Source of the DNA: Lineus longissimus
Taxonomy: Eukaryota > Nemertea > Pilidiophora > Heteronemertea > Lineidae
NCBI RefSeq assembly: GCF_910592395.1
Contig: NC_088310.1
Location: forward strand, 14,455,501 to 14,519,500
Length of the DNA: 64,000 bases
Direction: 5' to 3'
A program made the position numbers and the translations under genes. A model generated the notes under the pieces. It ran no database searches. It worked only from the letters and a program-made list of their open reading frames with translations, and was not told the origin of the DNA. Shown here in pieces: positions 22,863 to 34,367 of this stretch; within the stretch, counting starts at the first letter, position 1; each line of letters starts with the position of its first letter.

Positions 22863-23096
22863 TGTTGAGGATTACTAGTACATGTAGTATAGTATAGCAG
22901 TGGGTTAACGTATGCTGTCACCATCTGGTATTCTTTGTTCTTACTAATCATATAGTGCTCTTCTGTGATTCTTGTGAAGGTGCCCTTATTTCATAATTAA
23001 AGACGATCCCGCCATGTTGGTGAAAACCTGAAGTTTGTTCAATTTTTATCACTCAATAAAACCACCAGTGTCGAGCGTTGAGCTTTGTCCTCGACA
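22863..23096 (+). repeat. 3' LTR of BEL/Pao element
   Basis: It is a copy of 19567-19801, beginning TGTTGAGG and ending TCCTCGACA, with about a dozen substitutions and a one-base indel. It is followed by the target duplication GGTGT. Confidence 0.92.
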
Positions 23097-23101
23097 GGTG
23101 T

Positions 23102-23302
23102 TGTATAGACTACGGTGAGCCAAATTTGGGATGGTTCCACTCAAATGGCCAATTTAGGCCATTTGACCTCCGAGACCTTGAAAATTTGGTCAAATCAAAA
23201 ACCCATATGACATGTGGTGTATCCTTGTTAGGAGAATCCACCATAAAATTTTTTCGAAAACGAGTCTCACAAGAGAGATATCACACTTTTTAGGTTTCCA
23301 CT
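23102..23302 (+). repeat. Degenerate family B element, right part
   Basis: The sequence continues the interrupted B monomer (TATAGACTACGGTGAGCC; GCCATTTGACCTCCGAGACC; TTGGTCAAATCAAAAACCC). It ends where the 23303 transposon starts. Confidence 0.6.
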
Positions 23303-25402
23303 CATGACAGCCAGACCCTTTAGCGAAAGATGAGCAAAATAGGTGGAATGCCTCTCAGCTGGATGTTTATAATAGGTCAGATAAGCTGATTGATTGCACT
23401 CCAAGGCCTTCCTCCTAGACATCTGCTATTGCACTACAGACACCACCTGCTGTGTTAGGTTTACCTGTCTTACTGGGTTCATTACACTTGGTGCAATATG
23501 GGTATGTGGATTAGTGGATTAGATCGAATGCACTCAATAGCCGCACTTACACCACCTGAAAATGGACCACCAATCTTGGTTCGGGAACCAATGCCGCACC
23601 ATCGAAAATCCACCAAGTGCTTACGCCAGCGCTGCAGCTAGTTATAAAATCCGGCTACAGATGGCGCGCAAACAATAAGCAGAACGCAGAAAGCCTTGGC
23701 AGAAAGCGCCATTTCAAAAGCGCCGCCTGGAGCCGAACCATCTAACTAGCTAATTGCCGATCCATTTGCGCGTACACCACGACAAAGCCGAGCTTTTAAC
23801 AAGCCGGGCGAATTTGGACCATCAAGCTTGGTGGGACAAATTCGCTCGGCAATTTGTATCGGCAATGGATTGCCGAACCAATCTGTCGCGGCAATGTGGT
23901 GGTGTAAGTGCAATTGGTCCACCAATATTTTGTGGTGTAAGCGCAGCTTATGTGTTGCTGAATTCCTGCCATGAATTGTTATATAATGTTATATAATGAT
24001 GAGTCATGGATTGGTCAAGGAACAGTTGCTGTATATCTTCAATGATTTTGATGCGGAGAAGCAATGTATGCTTCTGCATTGGTTTCTATCTGATGTCCAT
24101 GAAATTTCGTTCAAATATTGTAAGCTGATACAGAGATGATGAAACAAGTATTCATCATCATATTCATGAAGGAGTCTGTCATGAAAGAACTGAAAACCTG
24201 ATAGTAATAGTGACTTCAAGATGACCGAGGATGACTATCATAAGGCCAGAGTTATAACTCCCGTCTACCCCTACCCCTGGCCTTCTACCCACTTTCAACC
24301 CTCAGGAGTCACATTTTCATGTCTAAGTCACTCCACAAACCCTTGGCAGATTTGAAGCAATATTCCTGTTTGTCACTGTTACAATACACCTTGGGATTTC
24401 ACCCCAGACTGACCATAAGTAGGCCAGTGTCAGTAAGTAGGCCACGCAATAGCATACATTATATAGGCCGTAGCGATGTGTACTATTTTTAAGTTAGGTC
24501 GAGATAGAGGTAAGGCTGTAATATTGGCTCTTTAATAGACTAGACCACTCTATCACAGGATAAATGTACTGGGATATTTGAATATTTTATGGCACACGCT
24601 TCGTCACAGTGTGCTTGAAACTGAAATGGAACAGGAATATAGCATGGAATCTGTCATGGGTTTGTGGAGCCCGATATAGTGATGACGCAAAGGCATGAAC
24701 TGTTATAGACACCCTTGGGATTTCCCTAAAATTTCTGACGGGAACTGACGTTCCAAAAGTTGAATGTCCGGGGAACAAATGATTATTTTATATATCTTTA
24801 TCTCTAATCCCCCTGAAAGCCATAAACTTCCAGGGGTACTGTTTCTGTAGCCTCCGCCCATACGCAAGTGTACGGAACCTGAGCAATGTCAAAACATTAA
24901 AGCTAAGTGTAGACGCCCCCTCCCATAGACACATATAGAAGAAGAAAATGCTGTGGCTAAGTTAATTTTCGTTTTTAAAGTAGCCCGCAAAAACCAAAAA
25001 TTTAAATCTTGTTTATTATCGCTGCTACGAGATATTCCCTTTAACAACACCACATGCTAAGCAGCAGCATGGCTTGACCCCTAAGGAGAATGGTTATGAG
25101 GGGTTAAAAGTCGTTTCAAAAGTTCAGCCAACATAACCACAAGCAAACACATAAAAGTTACACCGTTGACCATTACTAAACTCAACATCTTGTCAGCTTA
25201 TATACAGGTAACACCTGCTGTGGCAAGCAGTCAGCCAGATATGCCAGAGGCAATTAGACTATCTGTGATTACACCCGATTACCCTAATACCAACATCATC
25301 GGGCAACTCAAAGAGAAAAGTGAACCTCAAGGCATCAATGCATTTTCCTTTGCAACCTGAGGTTTGCTTTTTGGCCTTCCCTAATGGGATCTGGCTGTAA
25401 TG
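23303..25402 (-). mobile_element. TIR transposon copy 1 (non-autonomous), with two internal insertions
   Basis: The ends CATGACAGCCAGACCC (left) and the complement of CATTACAGCCAGATCCC (right) are imperfect terminal inverted repeats of ~25 bp. The body is an inverted copy of 31130-32531; matching stretches include TAGGTGGAATGCCTCTCAGC, GTCAGTAAGTAGGCCACGC and GCATACATTATATAGG. This copy carries a 411-bp MITE (23539-23949) and a 211-bp extra block (24116-24326). No transposase is encoded and the superfamily is not recognised. It is antiparallel to copy 2, and exon 25743-25888 lies between them. Confidence 0.75.
23539..23949. mobile_element. 411-bp MITE inside TIR transposon copy 1
   Basis: The ends AGCCGCACTTACACCAC and (complement) AAGCTGCGCTTACACCAC form a ~16-bp TIR, with ACCACCAAT repeated just inside. 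Copy 2 (around 32300) is the uninterrupted site: CTCAATGTG there corresponds to CTCAAT[element]ATGTG here, giving an apparent 2-bp AT duplication. It contains GGCTACAGATGGCGC, also present at about 221-235 in the Harbinger-like remnant. Confidence 0.8.
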
Positions 25403-25742
25403 TCTTCATTCAGGTAGGCCTTCCAACTTCCAACAGCCGCTTTTATGAGGAATGCGTGCCTCACAACTTAAACTAACAAAAAGTGTGCTGAATGGGAATC
25501 ATCATAAAATATTTTATTTTACATCTGGTTAATTAGGACAATAGAACACCTCTGAGGCAAATTAGCCACAGAGCTACTCCGTAGTGCCTGCAAAAAAGCT
25601 GTAAATTGTGCCCCTTGTTTTAAGACCAATGAAAAAACTGTTAGTGTATGATCCTCTTTATCATGCTAATCATGAAAAACAAAGCTCACTATCACATCAA
25701 CAATACTTTTTTATATTCTGAATTATGAACTAATGCACTTAC
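25403..25742. other. Intron sequence next to UBR exon
   Basis: A short intronic gap on the 3' side of the exon with no repeat recognised; the exon's GTAAGTGC donor lies at its right edge. Confidence 0.5.
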
Positions 25743-25888
25743 TTGATTCATTTCTGGACTGAAGAATGTCATACCAAACTTTTCCAGGCAAAGGTGTAAA
25801 CCAGTTAACAAGCGACTCACAGGTAAATGAATGGAAACAGGTTGAGTGGAAACATCATACCTGATCACATTTGCTTCATGACCACCAA
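25743..25888 (-). CDS. Ubr1/2: Exon of UBR1/UBR2-type E3 ubiquitin ligase
   Basis: This 146-bp minus-strand exon follows the acceptor AATTCATTTCAG and ends at the donor GTAAGTGC. It starts with two bases completing a Val codon from exon 40044-40137, then 48 codons. It encodes VIRYDVSTQPVSIHLPVSRL and LTGLHLCLEKFGMTFF, a hallmark block of UBR1/UBR2 (VSIHLP followed by a leucine-rich helix). It ends in phase 0. In the family the next block carries PLR...MWRRNG, but I did not find it before exon 3037-3179. The exon sits between two inverted transposon copies (23303-25402 and 31130-32531). Confidence 0.92.
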
Positions 25889-27009
25889 CTGAAATGAATT
25901 ACAACAGCCAATGAATATAATGTTTATCATAGCATTTCAGTCACCTTTAGCATTTCCGTTCTGTCCTGCGCCAACATCATTGACGTCGGGCAGCATCACA
26001 ACAACGTGATTTTATTTAGACCATTCCTACTGTGTAAGTTGCAGAGCCCTTATTTACCAATATAAGTCACCTATACAGAGTTTAATTTCAATATATATGA
26101 ATATCTATCAAATGAGCATTATGGTACGCAACCATGGCCTCTTTGATTGAAAAGCAAGTTGTGTGGGTTTTTTTTTAATTTCCCACTTGGGAAAGAGCCA
26201 GAAATTGTGCTCAAAACATCATTGGTTTGTCAGTTTTGCCTCAAAATTCTCTCCTGGATTTATTCAGCCAAGTCAATCATGACATAAGCCAAAGTGGTAC
26301 AGTCCAATAGTCCTCAGGTACCTTTACTATGAAATAAATCCCTAAACCTTGATAATCAGTAGATCAGTTGTCACAGCAGAGTAATTTTACTCTATAATAA
26401 GGTCAGACCTTTGGGCCAAAAATGGCAGAATATGAAGTTTTAATAATGCAGTTTCTAAAGAAAATGTTAAACAATTTGTTTCACTTTCTTGAGAGAAGTT
26501 TGTCATGGCAATTATTGTGGAATGTCTAAAAATGCAAAGCTCCCAATTTACCCTTCATTTTTGGGTTTGAAGCAGGACATAAGAAATTAATTCGGTCAAT
26601 TTCAATTCAATGTTTTACCATAACTATAACTACTGTTTGGGGCCATGGTGTCATCCATGCAAGTTTGAGAAAAATTGCACTGGTTGTTTTTGCTACCATC
26701 AAAATCCAAGGGGTGGTTCTTTAAGCATCCAGCCCCTTCAAGAAAAAAATTCTAGCATATCAGTAGGCTTTTGAAAATCGGCTTGATCCCATTCATAGTT
26801 TCAATAATAGGAGGCGTTTGCTAAAAAGAATGGCATTTTTTCGACTCAACAGGATTTCATGAAAAGTGTATGGTTAGTGTGGATATACTGAGGATGCATC
26901 ATACATCACACAAGTTTGTGATGTAACCTCATTCTCACCAAGGTCACAGAGGCCAAAGTTCAATAGTTAATGATCGGTCCCATGACCAATGACGTACATT
27001 ACGTTTCTC
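25889..27009. other. Intron, no recognisable feature
   Basis: AT-rich sequence with poly-T (about 26168) and no supportable exon or terminal repeat. It is part of the 14-kb intron between exons 40044-40137 and 25743-25888. Confidence 0.5.
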
Positions 27010-27300
27010 GAGCCCTTGATCCCTTGATTTTATTCTATCTTCCCTCAATATTGTCTATTGTTCCCGACGGAGCGTGAGCCTAATTCCTCAACCACAAACA
27101 ATAGCAAGGAGGCTATTCCATAGATCAGCCACCCTCCCTATCACTAATCCAACAGAGGGATATGGGTCACTGCTGCTCTGTGCGATTATTACATCACCAA
27201 ATGTGTATAAACAAGCCTAATTCTAAACAATACAGTCTGCGTCACCCCAGGTAGAGATTAATTACCAGTATATGTACTATGCTTAATATATATATCATTG
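27010..27300 (+). repeat. Dispersed repeat, inverted partner at 44215-44525
   Basis: Shared words (one strand complemented) include GGAGGCTATTCCATAGATCA, ATTACTAATCCAACAGA-like, GTGTGATTATTACAT-like, TTCTAAACAATACAGTCTG and TACCAGTATTTGTACTATGC. Copy similarity is moderate. No terminal repeats or coding were recognised. Confidence 0.7.
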
Positions 27301-27513
27301 TTTAGTGTAGCTAGGACTTGATTGGAAGCTTGGTTGATTTTTGAAAATACTGACTTTGATGAACAAAATTTTTACAAAGATTATGAAAGTTGTTTTGTTC
27401 TTAGGGCGCTTTATATTTGGGCCAATTTTGTTAGAACTTAGACTAACTGATTATTAGGTCTGTGAATACATGAATATACGAGCAGTTTTTGCAGTGATAT
27501 GTCTCATCTTACA

Positions 27514-30252
27514 ACAAGAAGCCCAAGGGCCTGGTGCTCAGCAGAAATGGATAGGTGAAGGCAAGGGCCAAGTGTGTGTTGGTACCCTGTTATCATGAGG
27601 CAACCTGAAGCTGTAACGTCTAGCACGCAGAAGTGCTGGTGCGAAAGACCTTCTTACTATATCAGTGCATGCTGAAGTACTGAGTTGACGTCACCCTGCT
27701 ATTATGACGTAAAGTCATTTATATTGCCGTTACAGTAGTGGGGTGTGTGATGACATCAAGGAGTTGTGTGGTGATGTCAAAGAGTGGAGTCCTTGTCTTC
27801 ACGCAGCGCAGGTGGAACTAATAACATGCACATGGACACAAGGTACATAATTATTACAGTGTATTTTGTGAGGTGGGGCCTGGTGCTTTACAATGGTCAA
27901 ATGAGCCGACTGTTGTCTGGACATTGATGAAGTGGATGCAGCCAAATGTTTGGGATGGTCTTTTTTGTATGTGAAGAAAAGAAGATAAAGAGTTGGCAAC
28001 AAAATGAACTTTATTGGTGCGGCAGATATTTGATGCCTTTCGGCCGATATTTGAAGCGCCTTGCGGCAGATATTTGTTGCTTTGCGGCAGATATTTGATA
28101 ACGCTCTCCGGGAATTGAAAGCAGTAAAACGAGTAAGCACACCTTACTCTGAATGACATGTGGGAACAGCAAGTGCTTTCCTGGACTTGAAATGTGCCAA
28201 CGACTCCTCTTGCAATAACCAACAACAGTTAATCTGTAAAAAAAGAGAAGAGAAATTAACACTGACTGAATAAAAAAGGGTGACATAGACGGGGAAATTG
28301 ATACCACCAGATACAGTCTGTGCTTGATCAGGCATTTGTCAGATGATATCCTGAACAAGGCATCTATGGAAGCAAATCCAGAAAGAGACTTAACCTTCGA
28401 AGGGCACACTTATTACTCAGTGAAAAGTCAGTCCTATGGGCTGTTTTTCAATTCAAAATAAAAGTGTAACCTCTTTAAATTAGTCTCACAGACTGAACCA
28501 TAACACTCGACAGCCAACCGTGCCCACATGATGTGAGCCGAGAGCTGGGCTTAAAGATGAGCGAGTGGTGTACTACATTTTGAAAAATGTCTATCGTCTA
28601 CGACATGTGACGGAACAGGATCCAGTGGACTTAATGATGAGGTACTATCAAATAAGGTGTCCATCAAATGAATCATGAGGGCCTGTTGAGTTATACCCTA
28701 AGCCTATCATATAGGGTTAGGCTATAGTTTTTGCCTTTTTTACAGCCTACAGCACAGCCATGCACAGCGCAGTGTACAGACAGTACAGGATTGCAAACCA
28801 AAAACATGAGCATTGCTGCGTAACGAAACTGCAGTGGAATTCATACTACGATGTCATAATGTGACTTTCAAAATAATTGTTGTCACTGCCAATGACCAGA
28901 CAGGGAGAAAACAAACGTAAATGGCGAGATTTGTTGCAAAATTGCCAACCACAACAACTCAGGGACCGTAGCCAAAATGGCCGACGGCGAATTCTCCGGT
29001 CACTAGCGCAGTCCATAAACAAGCATCAATTTTACCAACTTTGGGTGCAAGCTTGGTCATCAAAGTTACAGAACTGTTAGAAATACATCTAAACAACATA
29101 TATATACAGTTAAAAGTGAACAAAAATCAAGATTCAACCTCCGGGCGCTACCTTTTTTTCTCCGCCAGACTCCGAGCCCTACCGGTCGTTATTTAGTGCG
29201 ACCGCCACCAGAGTGTTTATCAAGATCTTTCGCCATTTTAATTGCACGTTTTAGGCAGATTTATCAATTATTACATGCATGCATTATATATCACCGAAAT
29301 GATAATTGCGTAGGCTATTTGAAACTAAGTTCAGATATTATTTTCGATCTTTGAATTGAATTTAGGCGAGTGATTTTTGACACCTGGTCGACATATCAGG
29401 ACTTGCAAAATTCACGCGAGATTGCTTGCATCATCAGCATGTTTGAAAACCAAATTTCACAAATTCCAGAAATATTTATCACATACCATATGTATCACCA
29501 CAAAGGTAACTCTCTAGACTATTTGAAACCAAGTTCAGATACTTATTTTCCCAAAAATTCGAAGCTATGCAAGCGATTTTTGAGACGAGCACCAACTTTC
29601 GCTAATTTGTGCACAAAATTTCCGCAATATTATAAAAAACTATTGATAAATCTGAATTATATAGACTCTTTTCAGTACCTAAACAAATTTCAGGTACATG
29701 GTCATGTTGATTTAAAGAGTATCAACCGATTGAACATGAGAAATTTCACTCACCTTCATTGAAGCAGCGACTACCGCCATTTTTAAATGGTGGCATCTCT
29801 TCTATTGATCGGCCAATCAGCGGCACTGCTTGCAAAAAAGTTGAGCCACCGCCAAATTTGAAATCGCCAAAATTCAGTCAATGTGCCTGCAGCGCCAACT
29901 GGCGGTGAAAACTATATTAATTCCATTAAAAGTAAAAATTAAAAAATATTAAAAAAAATATTCAGCCACATTTGAAAACAATATTTGCTCTGTGGACCGA
30001 GGTAAAAAGGGAAAGAAATCTAAACGCGAAATGATCTCATTCTCTTAATACAGGTCGGGTCGCGCTGATTTTTCGTTTCTGAGTTCACCTTGGGCAACTC
30101 CTAATTTAGCACCGTCAACGAAGTGGCTAGGCCTTCCCAGTCAGAAATGTCCAATTTTGTCCACAGATAAGTCCCTAGATGGATGGATGGATTGCAGGAC
30201 GGACACCATTTGAACAGCTATTCTACCAGCTTTAGACAGCTGAGCTAAAAAA
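27514..30252 (+). mobile_element. Family A element, long type, copy 1
   Basis: The start ACAAGAAGCCCAAGGGCC and GCTCAGC is the family A 5' end (palindrome partly mutated). The end has a GATGGATGGATTGCAGGACGG tract and then a hairpin closing CAGCTGAGCTAAAAA. The 2.7-kb interior is non-coding and is also present at 36635-39141 and 58564-62487. It includes CRE-like TGACGTCA words and a short tandem repeat (28015-28105). Compared with the other copies it lacks about 50 bases near 29590 and has extra sequence near 28640-28760. Confidence 0.85.
28015..28105 (+). repeat. ~21-bp tandem repeat inside family A long type
   Basis: Four units of the form GCGGCAGATATTTGATGCC/GAAGCGCCTT occur here and in the two sister copies (about 37125-37210 and 58695-58780). 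Confidence 0.8.
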
Positions 30253-31129
30253 GAGGATTTGTGCGCACTACAGAAGGAAACTCCTGTTGATAGATTTAAA
30301 GGCGAGACAGATATGAAATATGCCACTGTCGCAATTTTTACTTGATTGAGTGCAGGGTGAAATGGTGGTCTGAGTAAGGGATTGGCCTTGCTGTATATGT
30401 TCTCGCGGGTGATGGTGGGAATTTATGAAGATGAGATCCTGTAGGTTGCCGCCTGAAGAAAGAACAAATGACATATTATTTATGAATGTCTGTACTGGCT
30501 TGACCGAGAGGCGGGATGTCATAAAGAAATGTTTATAAATAAAAAATTCCAACCCCCTAGTCGTGTGGGAAACATGCACTTGAGAGGCCTTGAGCATAGT
30601 TGGAATGTGGAAGGTCATGATATTCTAATCTAGTGAAATAAATCATTCGCTTTCAACAAAAAAGCTGTATATTATTTCTATTGTCAGACGACAACAGGGT
30701 GATCTTTTTATGGACAGAAAAAAGACGGCAGTCGCCATGGCTCCTTTCCTCTACCTACTGGAAAGGCATTGTTATCGACATCATGGTTCCTGCCATAATC
30801 TTTAGACTTAAAATTAGCGAGCACACAGTAGTAGGCACATGCGACCAGGCGGGCGATGATCTGACGATGTATGTTCGTTGTTGGCAAATGGGGGGGGGGG
30901 GGAAGCGCCTGTTTAACATGCCCACGATCACAAAGTCCAGGTCCATTTACATGATTTGAAAGTCAATTAACCAATAGATGTAATTTGTCTTCACAATTGA
31001 TTCTTACCAGAGTACTTCGCATCAACTTTTTTGATTGCCTCAAAACTATTGATACGCCTTTAGTTACCCATTTATTTTGAAACAAAGAATATCGCCCCAG
31101 GACACTATCCTCTACTACTGCGCAAGTAT
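30253..31129. other. Non-coding intron sequence with poly-G tract
   Basis: No exon was supported. A run of 13-14 G lies at about 30889-30902. Confidence 0.5.
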
Positions 31130-32531
31130 CATTACAGCCAGATCCCGTTAGCGAAGGTTAAAAAGCGAACCTCAGGCTGCAAAGGCAAATGCCTTGAGGC
31201 CGTGAGGTTGGAGTTTCTCTTTGAATTGCCCGATGATGTTGTTATTAGGGTAATCAGGCGTGATCAGAGATTAGCGCAATCTAGCCTAATCTCCTATGGC
31301 ATGTCTGGCTGACCTACCACAGCAGGTGTTACAGAATTTGTTATCGTTACTCCTGCCTGTAAGTGGCACATCATCTGACAAAATCAGAGTGTACTCAATG
31401 TAGGCCTAATGGCAATGCTTCAGATGAAGATCTGATTGGTCCTGTCGGATGCTTGTTTCTTTATTGCAATATTGTAGTTGATCATGGTGCAGGATGTAAC
31501 TGCTTTTTCGGACTGTTTGTTTATAGTAGGCCTATGTGAAAAAAACATTTTTTTTTTTCATAGTTTTTCATCAGACTGGTTAAAACATGTACCTTGCTTT
31601 TTAAGTTAGGCCTGTAAACAATAATGATGTAGGGGCCTTGAAGGCTTTAAACAATATATTGTTCCGCCCTGCGAAGAGCGATCGTGTGCAAAGCGGTGGG
31701 ACAGAATGGGGTACAACTAGATTACCCTGGGCTCACTGTTATCCATCCGAATTTGACCACCCCCACCCTTACTCTTAGGAGAGGAGCCTTGCCTCTATCT
31801 CGACCTAACTTGAAAATAGTACACATCCCTGCGACCTATATAATGTATGCTATTGCGTGGCCTACTTACTGACACAGACTCCCTGTAGCCAGGTCAGAAC
31901 TATCCGTCCAATTTCAACTTAAGCTAAAAAAATTGCAATGCATCATGTGTGGATATACTGCCTATCCTGCAATGTCCAGTTTAGCATGAAGCATGCGGTT
32001 TCATCTTTACCTGTTCTGTTAACACAGACCATGCAGACCTTGGCCTAGGAATTTTATGGTCAGTCTGGGGTGAAATCCCAAGGTGTATTGTAACAGTGAC
32101 AAACAGGAATATTGCTTCAAATCTGCCAAGGGTTTGTAGAGTGACTTTGAACGAAAATTTCATGGACATCAGATAGAAACCAATGCAGAAGCATACACTG
32201 CTTCTCTGCATCACAATCATTGAAGCAACTGTTCCTTGACCAATCCATGACTCATCATTATATAACATTATATAACAATTCATGGCACGAATTCAGCAAC
32301 ACATTGAGTGCATTCGATCTAATCCACATACCCATATTGCACCAAGTGTAATGAACCCAGTAAGACAGGTAAACCTAACACAGCAGGTGGTGTCTGTAGT
32401 GCAATAGCAGATGTCTAGGAGGAAGGCCTTGGAGTGCAATCAATCAGCTTATCTGACCTATTATAAACATCCAGCTGAGAGGCATTCCACCTATTTTGCT
32501 CATCTTTCGCTAACGGGGTCTGGCGGTCATG
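31130..32531 (+). mobile_element. TIR transposon copy 2 (non-autonomous)
   Basis: The left end CATTACAGCCAGATCCCGTT and AGCGAAGG is matched by the inverted right end (complement CATGACCGCCAGACCCCGTT and AGCGAAAG). It is flanked by TAT on both sides, a possible 3-bp target duplication. The 1.4-kb body is the inverted partner of 23303-25402 and lacks both insertions of that copy. No long reading frame is present. Confidence 0.78.
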
Positions 32532-33072
32532 TATAGTATCCAACACAGGGCAATGTTCCGAGGTCGGGCATCTGGAATACGTCAACTGTACTGAATTTAG
32601 ACCCTAGATTTTGACCTATCTCGCTTAATACTGACCCCTTTTTTCATGAAAAAAGCACCAAACTGTAGCTATAGCAATGTTTTATGCTATCCACCAATCA
32701 GCAGATAAGCACATTTTCTGACCATACTAGATCTTTAAATATATCTTTATATAGAAATAGAATCTAAATATGTATATCTGGACAAAACATAGTTTTATAT
32801 ATATGTGAAAACCAGCATCTAAATCTCTGCCAATTTATATAACTGTACCTTTTTTGGATTTAGTATTTAAACTTGAAATAAGAGTCAAAAGTCGTGATTT
32901 TACTTATAATAAGAATATATGATATATCTAAATAGTGAATTCATTATATACCATTTAACAGTTTGTTATGATAAAAAATCTACATTAAGCAAGCAGGCTT
33001 GACAGATTTAACTAAATAAAGAATTGCAGCAGTGTGATAAACGCTACATTTATATTTATGTTCCAACATTGA
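32532..33072. other. AT-rich non-coding stretch
   Basis: TATA-rich sequence without a supported exon, tandem array or terminal repeat. Confidence 0.5.
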
Positions 33073-33821
33073 TATATTGCCAAATAAGGTAAAATGGGGT
33101 AATTGTAGCCCCTTTTTCACCTATAACGTTGGTTACACAAGAAATTTCCAGGCAGATTCAATAAAACCGGCCTTCAACTTGTAGCGGCACTTCTTCCAAT
33201 TTTACAGCCTGCAATTGAGGACACTTAATCTAAAACAATGCCTCTGGGAGACAATATAAGACTCATGGTCAGGGGACGGGGTATTTGTAGCCCCTGACTA
33301 AAATTTAAAATTGCATGTTTTTTTATGTATGAGAACATTGTTTTCACAGGTTTATGGTCTTCATTGTTTCAAAATTATTCCAATCTAGTTTACGACGAGA
33401 TTTTGCTAGTATCAAACGGTATTTATTGAACACATTAAGGGATATCCGATGCAGTCACTTACCAACAATTTAAACAATATCGCTGCAAATCAGACTGATT
33501 TTAGACAGGTGCGAACAAAAACTTCCACTTATCACCACCTTGTGTCGGACAACATCTTGTGATATTCTGAAGTAACTGACAGTCTTGTCGTGTTCCATTA
33601 AAAAGTGCAGTTTCAGGTATAGGTCATGTATCAACTCCAACTATAGCTGGCATCACTAAATGGTATTGCAATGTACCATAAGAAATGCAGCTATCTAGTC
33701 AATGGTGTGACTTTAACTTGAGACACCAGTAAGTTTGAAAACATTAACATTATTTCGAAATAATGTTAGTTAAACTGGTATGAAACCTCAAATGTATCAT
33801 TGCTGGTACATAAAGGGTTAA

Positions 33822-34137
33822 CCCTTTCAGGACGAGTCTCGCAAAACTGTGAGCACTGCAATACCTCCGTTCTGGACGAGTCTCGCAGAAATGCGAGATC
33901 GACGATCTTTTCACTACATCTGTTTTCTGGTCATTTCTAATGCTGATCCACATTTTTTAACTGCTCGATGAGGATTCCTGACATCCTGGGGAGTACCTTT
34001 TCTATTCATGCCAACTTAAAACGATTCTTGCTATGCCGATATTTTGCTTTCAAAAATTTCCGATTTTGGACGAAAATCTTGAAAAATATCCAGTCCAGAG
34101 CGGAGGCTTAGGAAAAAAATAATCAGTCCTGAAAGGG
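33822..34137. mobile_element. piggyBac-type MITE (316 bp)
   Basis: TTAA target duplications at 33818-33821 and 34138-34141 bound perfect 12-bp inverted repeats, CCCTTTCAGGAC and GTCCTGAAAGGG. Inside, GGACGAGTCTCGCA followed by TGYGAG occurs twice near the left end. TTAA plus CCCTTT ends are typical of piggyBac. It is non-coding. Confidence 0.88.
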
Positions 34138-34180
34138 TTAACATTGCATCTAAATTGGAGAGATTTATGATCAAATAATA

Positions 34181-34367
34181 TACTTCAGGTATAAGAATAA
34201 AGAAACCTAGCCTCTTAATGATTTATGACAGGATATATTGAGCTATTTATAGGGGCTACAAAACCCTGAGGGTACTTCAGGTATAAGAATAAAGAAACCT
34301 AGCATCTTAATGATTTATGACAGGATATATTGAGTTATTTATAGGGGCTACAAAACCCTGAGGGTAC
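34181..34367 (+). repeat. Two 92-bp direct repeats
   Basis: TACTTCAGGTATAAGAATAA through GGGGCTACAAAACCCTGAGG is duplicated head to tail with only two or three differences. The repeat carries the GGGGCTACAA motif of the host element. Confidence 0.9.

Larger units (their letters stand above)
19567..23096 (+). mobile_element. BEL/Pao LTR retrotransposon, internally deleted
   Basis: The element is bounded by two LTRs (235 and 234 bp, TG...CA) and a perfect 5-bp target duplication GGTGT (19562-19566 and 23097-23101). The interior has a primer-binding site, gag, then directly the C-terminal half of pol; protease, RT and RNase H are missing. At 3.5 kb it is about half the length usual for BEL elements. 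The LTRs differ at roughly a dozen positions and one indel (about 5-6 percent), so the insertion is not recent. It sits antisense in the UBR intron. Confidence 0.92.

Noticed and set aside
29370-29762. 130-codon frame in family A copy 1
   Set aside because: Sister copies have indels that break the frame, and the composition is that of AT-rich non-coding sequence.
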